DNA from: Piscicola geometra
Taxonomy: Eukaryota; Annelida; Clitellata; Hirudinida; Piscicolidae
DNA: 64,000 nucleotides
Assembly (NCBI GenBank): GCA_943735955.1
Contig: OX030959.1
Span: 371,001 to 435,000 of the forward strand
Direction of reading: 5' to 3'
Shown here: positions 44,439 to 54,666 of the stretch, one piece after another
Position numbering within the stretch: position 1 is the first letter of the stretch
Layout of the letters: each line of letters opens with the position of its first letter
Position numbers and translations under genes: made by a program
The notes under the pieces: generated by a model
The model's database searches: none
Seen by the model: only the letters and a program-made list of their open reading frames with translations
Told to the model about the DNA's origin: nothing

Positions 44439-46224
44439 TTAGTTCTCCTTGACAATGGTGCCCTTTTCACTGACGTAGATGCCGTCGAGGAACTTCCTGA
44501 TGTCCTTGTTCTTCACAGTGGTCGACTGCTGCAGCAGGGCCGCTGTGGTGGCGGTAAGAGTGAGTTGGTTACTATGTAAATTCGACTCTAGCGAGTGAAT
44601 AATGATGTCCGAGAATGTATTAGTTGAATTAGTGTATGACAATACTGATAAGAGCACAATGAGTGCCCCAAGCAATACTGATCAGTCTATATTGCATTAA
44701 GTGGAAGGTCCAACAATCAATGGTGATTTGTCAAACGGCAAAAAATGCACTTAAATAATAAAAAGTGTAAAAATAATTTAATTTTAATATTCTATCTGTC
44801 GATGTGCACCCCTAATTAGACCAAGTTGACAGTCAAAAGGATGGAACACACAGCAGTCCATATAGCATCATGTGGAAGGTCTGAGCAGTGTGGGTGTCAC
44901 AAGTCAAACGGCAAATATCTGATGCCCCAACGATCATAGCGTGTAACCATTGTTATTGAAATATCACTTCAGTATTGTGAACAAGGGAAGGATTCTATAT
45001 TTTATATTTGTGTGTAGCCATTAGAAAATTATTATTTGACAATGACAGTGCAAATAATCAGTACAAAGGGCAGTAATATAGCATTAATAGGAAGGTTCAG
45101 CTAGCAACAGTGCAGGCCAAACGGCAAATAATGCTTCAGGGATCAATGAAAACGTAATGAGAAGTAATTATATAACATAGCTATGTTGATAACATGAAGC
45201 TAGTATTTTTATAATTAAAGACTTTTCTAGTTTATATTGATTGAATGTAGCCATTAGAAAATTATTATTTGACAATGACAGTGCAAATAATCAGTACAAA
45301 TGGCAGTAATATAGCATTAATAGGAAGGTTCAGCTAGCAACAGTGCAGACCAAACGGCAAATAATGCATCATTGATAGTTGAAAAAAATATTGAAATGAT
45401 GAGAAGTAATTGTATAAATAATAAAAGCAGTAAAATGCCAACCTGATCTTGAAACCAACTCAATGTCATTTCCCTCAAGGATGAACTCGTCTTTCATGTC
45501 CTTGAGGATTATTATTACAATTATTTAGATTATCACATTAGGTCCTCTATGCATACTTCACTCAAACAAGATTTGAAATTTTTGGCAAACTCAAGCCTAC
45601 TGCAGACATAAAACATGAGTAAATACAAGCCTTTGAGATGAAGAAGGTGACACCAGGCTGCATGCGCACATTACGGACGATCTTCTCCCCGAGGAAGTTT
45701 CTCACTTCAACAAGGGTGTTCTCCTCAGCAACACTGATGTTGATGGGAAAGTGAGCGTACACCGAACGCATCCTATATTGGTAGCCCTGTGAAGAATGGC
45801 GGATTTTGAATAAAATATTAGTTTATTTATTCAACTATAATATAGATAATGTTTAAAGTCCAACCTTGGTAACTCCCTTGCACATATTCTGGATGTGGGA
45901 GCAGACGGTTTTGACGGCGGCAAGCTCCTTCTTGATGCCGAACCACTTCTCGACGATGATCTTGTTCTTGGCAATCTTGCGGATGTCTACTGCCATGTGA
46001 GTAAAGTCCTTCCTCAGCAGACCCCTTGGTCCTTTCACCACCACCTTGCGTGACTTCACTGTCGCTGTGACTGTTGAAAATACAGACCATGAATTTTGTG
46101 CTTATCGGTCATTTATACTTTGAAAGAACTTTTCAATTAATTGCATTACATGTTGGCTAAACAGAAAGGTGAACTCACCCCCCTCAGGAATCGTGATAAC
46201 CAGATTCTGGTTGATTGTCTTCAT
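44439..46224 (-). CDS. RPL9: 60S ribosomal protein L9 (uL6)
   Basis: RPL9 (uL6) is a large-subunit ribosomal protein near the sarcin-ricin loop and the stalk base. Exons, transcript order: 46224-46179, 46070-45865, 45786-45627, about 45490-45443, 44542-44439; 564 nt, 187 aa (human 192). Sequence runs [97 protein letters not shown] and [20 protein letters not shown] to the stop. A CTCCTTAG acceptor 3 bases before the ATG shows a 5' UTR intron, so a non-coding first exon lies upstream and was not located. The exon 4 acceptor (GAAAG|ACGAG) is the only phase-compatible choice and is weak. The last intron (44543-45442) carries four snoRNA-like copies. Confidence 0.95.
44630..44749 (-). ncRNA. H/ACA snoRNA-like copy D in RPL9 intron 4
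   Basis: On the minus strand a 5' hairpin is closed by TGCATT/AATGCA. Its pocket strands are TTTGCC and CTTCC, with an upper stem GTTT../..GGAC. The hinge reads ATATAG (44692-44687), which differs from ANANNA in the last base. The 3' hairpin is closed by CTGAT/ATCAG with an inner hairpin around GGGGCAC/GTGCTC. ACA is at 44635-44633, followed by three bases. It is the most diverged of the four copies. Confidence 0.65.
44800..44925 (-). ncRNA. H/ACA snoRNA-like copy C in RPL9 int. 4
   Basis: The 5' hairpin is closed by GCATCA/TGATGC, a compensatory change from the GCATTA/TAATGC of copies A and B. The pocket is TTTGCC/CTTCC and the upper stem GTTTGA/TCAGAC. The hinge ATATGG (44863-44858) is imperfect for an H box. 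ACA is at 44805-44803 plus three bases. The 3' domain is unlike the other copies and its stem is not obvious by eye. Confidence 0.65.
45010..45134 (-). ncRNA. H/ACA snoRNA-like copy B in RPL9 int. 4
   Basis: The 5' hairpin is closed by GCATTA/TAATGC, with pocket TTTGCC/CTTCC and a perfect 7-bp upper stem GTTTGGC/GCTGAAC. CTTCC starts exactly 15 nt before a canonical H box ATATTA (45079-45074). The 3' domain is bounded by GCC/GGC. ACA is at 45015-45013 with three bases after it. Nearly identical to copy A. Confidence 0.75.
45243..45367 (-). ncRNA. H/ACA snoRNA-like copy A in RPL9 int. 4
   Basis: This has the same architecture as copy B and differs at only a few positions: GCATTA/TAATGC closing stem, TTTGCC/CTTCC pocket, H box ATATTA (45312-45307), ACA at 45248-45246 plus three bases. 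It is first of the four in transcript order and on the sense strand of its host, as expected for snoRNAs released from a ribosomal-protein intron. Confidence 0.75.
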
Positions 46225-46786
46225 CTCCTAAGGAGAGAAACATATTTTATTTAATATCGTTCAGATAACCATTTTAATACTCATATTCTCAATTAATTAC
46301 TGAAAAACACATTATAATACGAGAATTAATTTTTTAAAGATAGTAGCAATAATGAATACAAGGATTATTGAAGATTTATTTTAGGAAAAAAGAACAGATA
46401 ATAAACGAACCAAATCAACAAGGAAAAGGAATCACCAAAGAAGACTAAACAGATCATTATTTGGATATATCTAAACTCAGTTTCATCAGTGTAATAAATA
46501 TTCAAAAAAATACAAAAAAACTATTGTTAATAAATAATTATATTCACCTAATGTGATATTTGTTTAGACTTGTATGTTTTTCAGAAACTAGTTTTGTGAT
46601 GTCTTTTTTACAGCTATCTTGCACGTGCAAATTAAAGAAGAGATATTATATTTATTTTTTCATAATATTTTTTTCGAAGCGAATGTTTCAATTTGACATG
46701 AAATTGTTATTACATTCTAAGATATGGTAAAAAGGATAATACTAAAGTCGTCATTCTGAGAATAAATCAATACTTTTTGAAAATAA

Positions 46787-49489
46787 CTACATGATATAAG
46801 ATCCCTGTATAAGATTGAAAGCCATGTCAATCATATTTTGCTGTGCTGAGTCGTGAAAACAGGCGTAAAACTCCACAAATCTTGTGCCAATGCGAACCAG
46901 ACGTCTGATGGAAGGATAGATGAGTCGATATGAGAAAAAAATGAATGGATGAGTGTTATGGATATATAGCATAATGAATTAGTTCATAAGAAGCTCAAAA
47001 ATAAAGGTCACTCACCCCACCACCCAGTACGAAGACTGCAGACTGGCTGTCTTGAGGTCGGTGTTTTTGAAGTCAACACCTCGGCACTTGAACAGAACTC
47101 CATACTCGTACAAACCGCTTGAGCACAAAAAAGCATGTTCAATCAAAAACAAAATAGTTAGAATTTATGTTTATAAAACCGAAATAAATTCTTAATTCGT
47201 TAACTCCAAGCACCTTAATGCCGTTCTTCTATAGTTGCTGAAGAGGCCGTGAATGATGATCGAGTGTTTTTGGAAGTTATCGATGGCTTCATACTGCGTT
47301 AGGGAAGTGGCAGTGGCGATTTGCTGGAGGCTGGGAGAGAGGAGCAGGTGGCTGTCCTGGTCGATGTAGGCGTAGTTGAAGAGGGTGTTGTTCAGGCCAG
47401 CGTTCAATCTGCAAAATACATTTTGAAATAAGCATAATAAAGATAGAAATTCCTATTTTATTAGGAATAAAATAGTCATATTTTCAAACATAGTTTTTTA
47501 CAAGTATTATAGTACAAGTACTCTTACTTAACCAGAGGAAATGGACTGAGAGGCTGGCTATAATTGTTGTGATATTTTTCTATGTCTGCCACTTTGTGTA
47601 AGTGCTTTTGCTGTAAATAAATAACATTATTATAAATACTATAATAATTTATTTCCTAATTCAATATTTTTATTTTTACATTTTCAGCCATATTCAGGAT
47701 TGAAAGTAGGTTTAATACAAAAAGTTGAACAACTAACGGAAACGACGTTAGAAGGTGCAAGAGCATCCTCCAGAGATTGGTTCTTCCCCATGTTAGGAGG
47801 GCTGTGGTGGAGGTTGTCGTAGTAGTTGTTGAAGATGTCGTCTGCTTGTTGTTCGAAAGTGTCCTCATCTGTTCGAACATCACCGTTGCCCAGTCTGCTG
47901 TGCAGGTACAGAGTGCTGTCTGGGGCGGGGATGGTGATGGCGGTCTTTGTTACAATATAAAAATAAATAAATGGTGTCTATCTCCTGTTTATTGGCATTC
48001 AAATCGTGCCACCTGACATGCGTCTTCTGATGCTCTCATTGGAGGCAACAGCAACATCCTCCTGAGAGGCTGTGAAGCCTGAGGAACCTCCATCTTCCTC
48101 GAACACTGTCTTCTTCCGTTTCAAAAAGAAGTTTTTGATTTTTGATCCGATTCCCACCACCTTCTTCTCCACTTCTCCCTTGTCTTTCTTCAAGAACCAG
48201 TCCAAACTTGCGAGTGCTGGCTTCGCACCGTATGTGAAGCTGTGGGGGAAGATGATCATCGAAGGATGAATGAAAAAGTTCTCGAATAGTTTGGATATCC
48301 ACCGAAAGCACCATGTTATATTGACTCAAAATGTTAAATGGAAAGGTTCAAACCTGTGCTCAAGCACCTCCATCACTCCCGCATAGACCAGTTGAGACAG
48401 GGTGAACTGTAATTGGCTGAGAATGAAAAGGTCAGGTGATGGGTTCAGACCAATCAGTTGCGAGGATTCTTCGTCTGCTTGCAACACCGTCACAATGACA
48501 CTGTCGTGCTGTAGAGAATTGGATTGAAGTTGAATGAGTGAGATTGAAGGATACATTTATGTTCATTTCAGTTTGAATAAGTTTGCAGATGTATTTGATA
48601 TTATAAATGTAATATTCAAAAGTGTTCTAACTGAAGATAAGGCTAGAACGAATGTTCTGTAAGGAGCCTCAAAAGACATTTTATTGACGGGACATTTAAC
48701 GCTAGATAAATAAATTTCCCGCCAAAGGTGTGTTTGGGTGAGTTGCTTGGTGGTGGAGTGGGTGAGGAGATTGTGATGACGGAGGAGGAGGCTGATGTTG
48801 GTGATGAGCTGGTTGTCCAGGTGGCTGCAGACCAGAGAGTCCTCAAGGGCGCATGTGAGGTTGATGTTGCTACATTATAGCCTATATATAAACTTTCAGA
48901 TAAATAACAAATAACATTTATATAAAAAAATATTATTTATATTTTAAAATTGCAAAGCTACTTTGTAGTAAAAAGCGCTTCCGATGATGTCGAAAACCCT
49001 TCTGTAGCCGTAGTGAATTTCAGACTGCGAAAAGTTTTAAATGAGAGGGAAAATGTTTTAAGAAAAAAAACTGTTTAAAATAGCTTTTGAAATTTCCAAG
49101 TAATAAAAACAAATGATGCACTATGTGAATACAAGATTACCATTGATCCGAAGTCACCAGCCTCAAAGTCTGAGAGACACTCGTCGACTGAGAGCTTCAA
49201 ATTCAATGAGAAAACACTATTTGATGGCAGAAATTCAAATATTTAGAAAGAAAATAAATCCATGATTTAGGTCATTCTTTTGGGTGCACACAGCACCACC
49301 CAGAAACCACCTTGGCTTGCTGCTCGACGAGGGAAGCTCTGACACAACGAGGGACGCAGTGCTGCAGTGGCTGCACGTAAGACAACTCGTGCAGTTTGGT
49401 GTTCCAGTCCTGAGTGCTTGACAGAATCAGTGGTCTCAAGGTGCTGGAGATGATACTGCAGGTGGTTGATGATGATGATGATGATGATA

Positions 49490-49521
<32 letters not shown>

Positions 49522-52500
49522 ACAAGAGGTGGTTTGGTGGTAACGATGATGATGCTGTAATTGGTAGTGGAAGTGTTAAGAAAACTGGAGTTTGGTATGA
49601 GAGTCTTTGGTATGACTAATGTTTTGAAAAACGACAAGCACTAGCCTGTTCATCTCTTCTCTATTGCCTTCACTCTCGAAGGCACTGTGATGTAGAGTGA
49701 TCAAGAATATTTGTATCTCTTATTAAAATATTCTAAAAATATAATTTTTTTATCTCTTATTAAAATATTCTAAAAATATAATTTTTTTATATTAAGTTTA
49801 ATAATAAAAAAAGCAATTAGCCATCACATCAGCCACCTTGTTAGTGATCCAAATTGCATCTGCAGCACTTTGACAAGGCCAGCAAGCAACGCCACAGCTT
49901 GTGTCTTTAAGCAGCTGTTGTAGCAGGAAAAGACGTTTCAAAATCCAATAATCAAATTAGAGTTTAATTGTTTAGATAAATAAAAATCAAATAATTTCTA
50001 TAATTTTCTGAAAAAAAAAATATCTCGATGAAAAGTTTGAAAGTTCCTGCAGACGTTTGAGCGGGAAGGTAGAGGATGAGAAGGCGGTCCAGTGCACAGT
50101 GGTACGCCACGTGAACCTTGGTGTTCTGGAGGAAGATGCTGGAGCTGTGGTGGTGGGTAGGTGAGTTGCAGGTAGGTGAGTTGTAGGTACTTTGGTGGGT
50201 GGAAGGGTTTTGGGTTGCAGAAGACAGAATAACAGTGAAGGTGAGTTGTGCATATAAACGGATTCATGAATGGAGTCGTTAATGAATACGTACAGAATGA
50301 CATTTCGTTGTGAAGTGAACTTGAGGAGGGCTTGGATGGTGATGAAAGAGCCTCTGGCAGCTGCGACCACCCCTTCCCCTCCCCCTCCCATGTAGTCATA
50401 CACTATGTCTTCCTGGGAGGGGTGGTGTGAAAGGATGCAAGAAGAGGTAGTGATGGTGAATGAGTCATCTTTTATGGGAATAAGAACATTTGTATTCAGC
50501 ATCACCATTATCACCTTCATCATCTTCATCGTCATTATCGTCATCATCACCTTAGCATCATGTTCTTGCATTTCATTGGACGAGATGTTGGTTCTGAGGA
50601 AGAGAACACCGTGAGGCAGACTTTGGCGTGATGATGATGATGATACTACACTTTTTCCTTTAGATTAAAATAAAAATTTGCTGTGAAACAAAATTAAATA
50701 AATTAGTTTAGATAATTCTAATTATAATGATGATGGTACTGCACTTTTCCTTAAGGGTGAATAAAAATGATTTTTTCAAATAAAATAAATAACAAATTAA
50801 GAAAATTCTAATTATCTTAATAGACGAGGCATGGAGGCAACCAGTGATGACGGAGACAAGGGCAGGGTGGCAGTCGGGCTTCCCTCCTTCAGACTGCCTG
50901 GTGGATCTCTTGCGCGAGAGGCTTGAGTGGAATTGCAGTAGCACCTTCTGCAGGGTCAGCCTCACCTGGAATATTCATGGTGCACGAACAAATGAATGGA
51001 TGATCGATGAATGGGAGGTGGGTGGATGAATGGGAGGTGGGTGGATGAATGGGATGGATGGATGAATGAGAGATAGGTGGATGAATGGGATGGATGGATG
51101 AATGGGGAAATAAATGGAAATGGGATCGATGAATGGTATATCGGATTCATAGTAAATTCTTTCCCGCGTTTGAACCCACTGAACCAATCATCTTTAGATA
51201 ACAGAGAATATTTCGAAAACCCTGCAAGCACTACACAAGGACCTCCGGCACCTTGACGTTGTTCTCGACACTCCGTATGACGTCATTGAAGTTGCCACTG
51301 TGCACTCTCCGCTCCTCCACCGCAACTATGTAGTCGCCTGCTCAGTTGTGAGTGTTGGAGTGGTGGTTGTGAGTGTTGAAGTGGTGGTTGTGAATGTTGA
51401 AGTGGTGGTTGTGAGTGTTGAAGTGGTGGTTGTGAGTGTTGGAGTGGTGGTTGTGAATGTTGGAGTGGTGGTTGTGAGTGTTGAAGTGGTGGTTGTGAAT
51501 GTTGAAGTGGTAGTTTTGAATGTATTAGTGGTTTCTTACATTTTAATATTTAATTTTTAAAGTGGGCTTTTCCACTTCATCTTAATGATTATTTAAAAGT
51601 GATAACTGCAGAGACAAGCAGAAAGAAAAGATTACCAATGGCGACACCAGCTTTGACCGCAGGACCCCTGGGCATGAGACCTTGCACGTAGATGTTCCTC
51701 ACACCCCCCTCCTCATGTACCCTACCCCCACCATCCTCTTCTCCATCACCCTCCCTCTCTCCACTGAACTTTCCTGGGGTGATTCCCAGAATGCGTTCAG
51801 AGTTTCTGAGAGACTGACCGTACTGGTGGTGCAGTTTGGGCTGGAGGGTCAGCGTGCGGTGGTGTGGTGGCTCCAGGTACAGCACCAAGTTCGCCTCTCC
51901 TCCAGCGAAGAAGTCAGGCAGGTCCATCGGAGGCTGAGCTGCTTTTCTGATCCTTCTTTTGGCGAGAGGTTTGTTGATGAGGGGCAGGTCTTCAGACAGG
52001 GATGGTTCCTCTTCTTCAGACTGTTTAGTCACTTCTTCAGTATCTGTCTTTTTTTCTGTCTTTTCTTTGTCTTCTTCTTTATCGTGGCTAAAAATGTTCG
52101 AGAAGAATCCTTTGTCTTCCTTTTTGTCTTTCTCCTCCTTCTTCTCTTTCTCTGCCTTCTTGTTTTCATCATCATCGTCACCACCAAATATGCCTGAGAA
52201 AAACCCTTTCTTTTCTGGCTTTTTCTTTCTTTCTTCTTCTTCCTTCCTTTCATCTTCTTCTTTCCTTCCATCTTCTTTCTTTCTTTCTTCTTCTTTCTTC
52301 TTATCTTCTTCTTTCCCTTTTTCGGCTTTCTTTTTTTCACTTTCTTCATCGTTTTTGAATAATGAAAAAAACCCTCCTTTCTTTTTTTCTTCCTTCTTAG
52401 GTTCTTGGTTTTCTTCCTCTTTTTTCTTTCCTATATCGTCTGATTTTTGAATAGCATCCGGTTTTCTTGGTGGTTTTTGAGGTGGAGGTTGTTGTGGCTC

Positions 52501-53360
52501 TGTTGGTTGTTGTGGTTGAGGTTGTTGTGGTTGTGCTGGTTGTGGTTGAGGTTGTTGTGGTTGTGCTAGTTGTGGTTGAGGTTGTTGTGGCTCTGTTGGT
52601 TGTTGAGGTTGTGTTGGTTGGGTTTGTGTTGGTTGTGGTTGTTGTGGTTGTGTTGTTTGTGGTTGAGGTTGTGGTTGTTGTGTTGGTTGTGGTTCTTGAG
52701 GTTGTTGTGGTTGTGTTGGTTGTGGTTGAGGTTGTTGTGGTTGTGATGGTTGTGGTTGAGGTTGTTTTGGCGGTGTTGGCTCTTGTGGTTGATTTTTCAT
52801 ATTTTTTGTTTCTTCAGCTGGCTTGTCTGTTGCACTTGTTGACGGATCTTTAGAAGTTTTCTCTCTATCGGGCTTGGAGCTTTCTTTGTCCTTCTTGCCT
52901 TCATCCTTGCCTGTGTACTCAAACAGAGAAGGTTTTCGTGATGGCACAGTCATTGCTTCTTCTTTTGGCTTTGAATCCTTCTAGTTATAATTTTTCAGAT
53001 TGTTAAGTTTATACGAAATATAACGATAATACTTTTTTTCTCAAAATTTATCAACTACCATCTCGAAGCCAATCAAAAGAACAAATCATAAAACGAAATA
53101 GCCTTTACCATATCTAAGAGTATTATTTTAAAAATACAATGATAGCCCAAGCCCCTATATAGCTAATAACACACCTTCAACTTCCAGGGGAAAAAACAGT
53201 TAAAGTGAAAATAATTTTTCAGGAATATTTCAAGGATTCTCAATATTTTCAAGTTGTTTCAGATCAAGCTAGAGAAAGTGAGTTTGAAAAAAATTAACAA
53301 ACATCTACAAACTATGCAAACCTTTGCCATGTCCAAAAGTGTCATTTTCTTGGGACCCAT
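46787..53360 (-). CDS. INTU: inturned (INTU), CPLANE planar-polarity/ciliogenesis effector
   Basis: INTU acts with Fuzzy and WDPCP (CPLANE, a longin-domain Rab GEF complex) at the basal body for ciliogenesis and planar polarity. About 20 exons. Key ones, transcript order: 53360-53322, 52980-51636, 51337-51252, 50965-50895, 50620-50551, 50412-50294, 50144-50055, 49914-49837, 49194-49141, 49024-48962, start 48841, 48508-48354, 48239-48013, 47919-47738, 47610-47528, 47408-47214, about 47129-47017, 46904-46787. The PDZ domain is split over exons 2-4 (ILGITPGKF, YVQGLMPRGPAVKAGVAIGD, IVAVEERRVHSGNFNDVIRS). Longin-like parts include SSIFLQNTKVHVAYHCALDR, GYRRVFDIIGSAFYYK, LVCSHLDNQLITN and THLWREIY. 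The end has YWVVGG and FYACFHDSAQQNMIDMAFNL. Exon 2 holds a long Pro-Gln repeat and a Lys/Glu-rich block absent from vertebrate INTU. Joins around 49240-49690 and 50895 are uncertain. Confidence 0.9.
51340..51525. repeat. 21-bp GTGAGTGTTGGAGTGGTGGTT minisatellite
   Basis: About nine copies, alternating GTGAGTGTTG and GTGAATGTTG, lie in INTU intron 2 directly beside the acceptor of exon 3 (51337). Confidence 0.92.
52470..52800 (-). repeat. coding Pro-Gln repeat inside INTU exon 2
   Basis: On the minus strand, CAA and CCA codons alternate as PQQPQPQPxQ units for about 110 residues, in frame with flanking INTU sequence. The N-terminal side is Lys/Asp/Glu-rich (KDEGKKDKESSKPD) and the downstream side is a Lys/Glu block (KKEEERKKEDGRKEEDERKE). 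Confidence 0.9.
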
Positions 53361-53738
53361 TTTTCTCTATACTGTTATGGCCTGAAGCATTTAAATTTTA
53401 ATGATTAATTTTAATCAGTATTAATCCTGGTTGTTTTTGTCGACTACCAGGTGGTGTTAAGCAAATCAATAGCGGTATACTGGAAATAATACATGCATTT
53501 TTTTATAATTTTAAAGTTTATAAAAATTAAACTGAAAAATATTTTGTAAAGTTTGCAATAGTCAACTTTTTAAATTTAAAAAATAAATATACTTTGATTC
53601 ATAAAATCTTGGTTTTTAAATATAAAAATTATTTTATAATAATTGTAAAATATATTTTTGCCTATAGATTTATTTCAATTCAATCATTAAAATTTAACGT
53701 TTAACATTTAAAATATGTAAGTTGACTTTTAAATAAAA
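53361..53738. promoter_or_regulatory. bidirectional promoter interval INTU / MRPL42
   Basis: Only 378 bp separate the start codons of two divergent genes, so transcription start sites of both must lie here or in unseen upstream exons. The stretch is AT-rich. I see no convincing TATA box or known motif. Confidence 0.5.
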
Positions 53739-54666
53739 ATGATTTCTTTGAAAGCTTTTTCTTCTTTAAAAGGTTTCTAATTTTCATAAGTTCGCTTCAT
53801 CTTTGTTTTCAAATAATAAAATTTCACATTTTGCTACTATGTCATATAAAAATTGTATATATTGTTGTAGATTGCAATGCAAGAATGTCATTCTTGGCAA
53901 GAAGGGCATAGTAAGACTCAATATTTTATTAAATTGTTATTAAATAATTTATTGATAGATTTTTTTCTTTTTAATTATTTTTTTCAACTTTTTTAGTTCA
54001 TCTCGCATAGCGGTTTCTCCTGACAAGAGCATGATTCTCTGCTACCACCCTAAAGAACCCTTCCCCTATGAGTGCTCTAAGGTTCACTTTTATATTTAAT
54101 TTTTTCAATATGCAGATTCGTAGGCATATTTTATTTAACCTTCATAAAATTCTTATAATATAAGCAAATGATAATAATTTCCAGCCAATTGTAAGATCAG
54201 AAGTCATCCAAAAGGTTTTACTGAAGATTTTTTTAAAAGATTTAAATTATTTACACAACAATTTCATTATTTTAGTTATTTATTTTAAAACCTACAATAT
54301 TCTCATGAAGGAGGAAGAAAGTTCAATGGTGCAGGGTCGGTGGATGGAGGATGGGGGTGATGGACCAAATCTGCAGGAGCTCATGCGAATGTTCCACACC
54401 ACCAGACATCCCTTCAATCCCAGGTCACAACCAAGTTTTTATTTGTTTTGATACTTGACAAATATTTATTTTGGTATATTTTAGTTAAGAGCAACGCTCC
54501 AAACATATTTATGTTGAAAAAATAGAAAACTTTATGGTATTTTTTACAAGTTATTTAAAAAATTTCATTTGTTCTCATCGTCGTTTTTTCTATGCAAGCT
54601 TCATTCACTCACAGGGCTCCTGATAAATTTAAACAGAAAATTGAAAAAGAAAGAAAGTCAATTTAG
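53739..54666 (+). CDS. MRPL42: mitochondrial ribosomal protein L42 (mL42)
   Basis: This is a component of the mitochondrial large ribosomal subunit. Exons: 53739-53772, 53871-53910, 53997-54081, 54185-54214, 54311-54423, 54615-54666; 354 nt, 117 aa (human 142), phases consistent. The N-terminus MISLKAFSSLK then ARMSFLARRAY is basic and Ser-rich with no acidic residue in the first dozen, fitting a mitochondrial presequence. The core SSRIAVSPDKSMILCYHPKE with PFPYECSKPIVRSE matches the family's [29 protein letters not shown]. Near the end, LQELMRMFHTTRHPFNPR parallels [20 protein letters not shown]. The exon 5 acceptor (ATGAAG|GAG) is less canonical than the others. The gene is short and easily missed. 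Confidence 0.88.
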
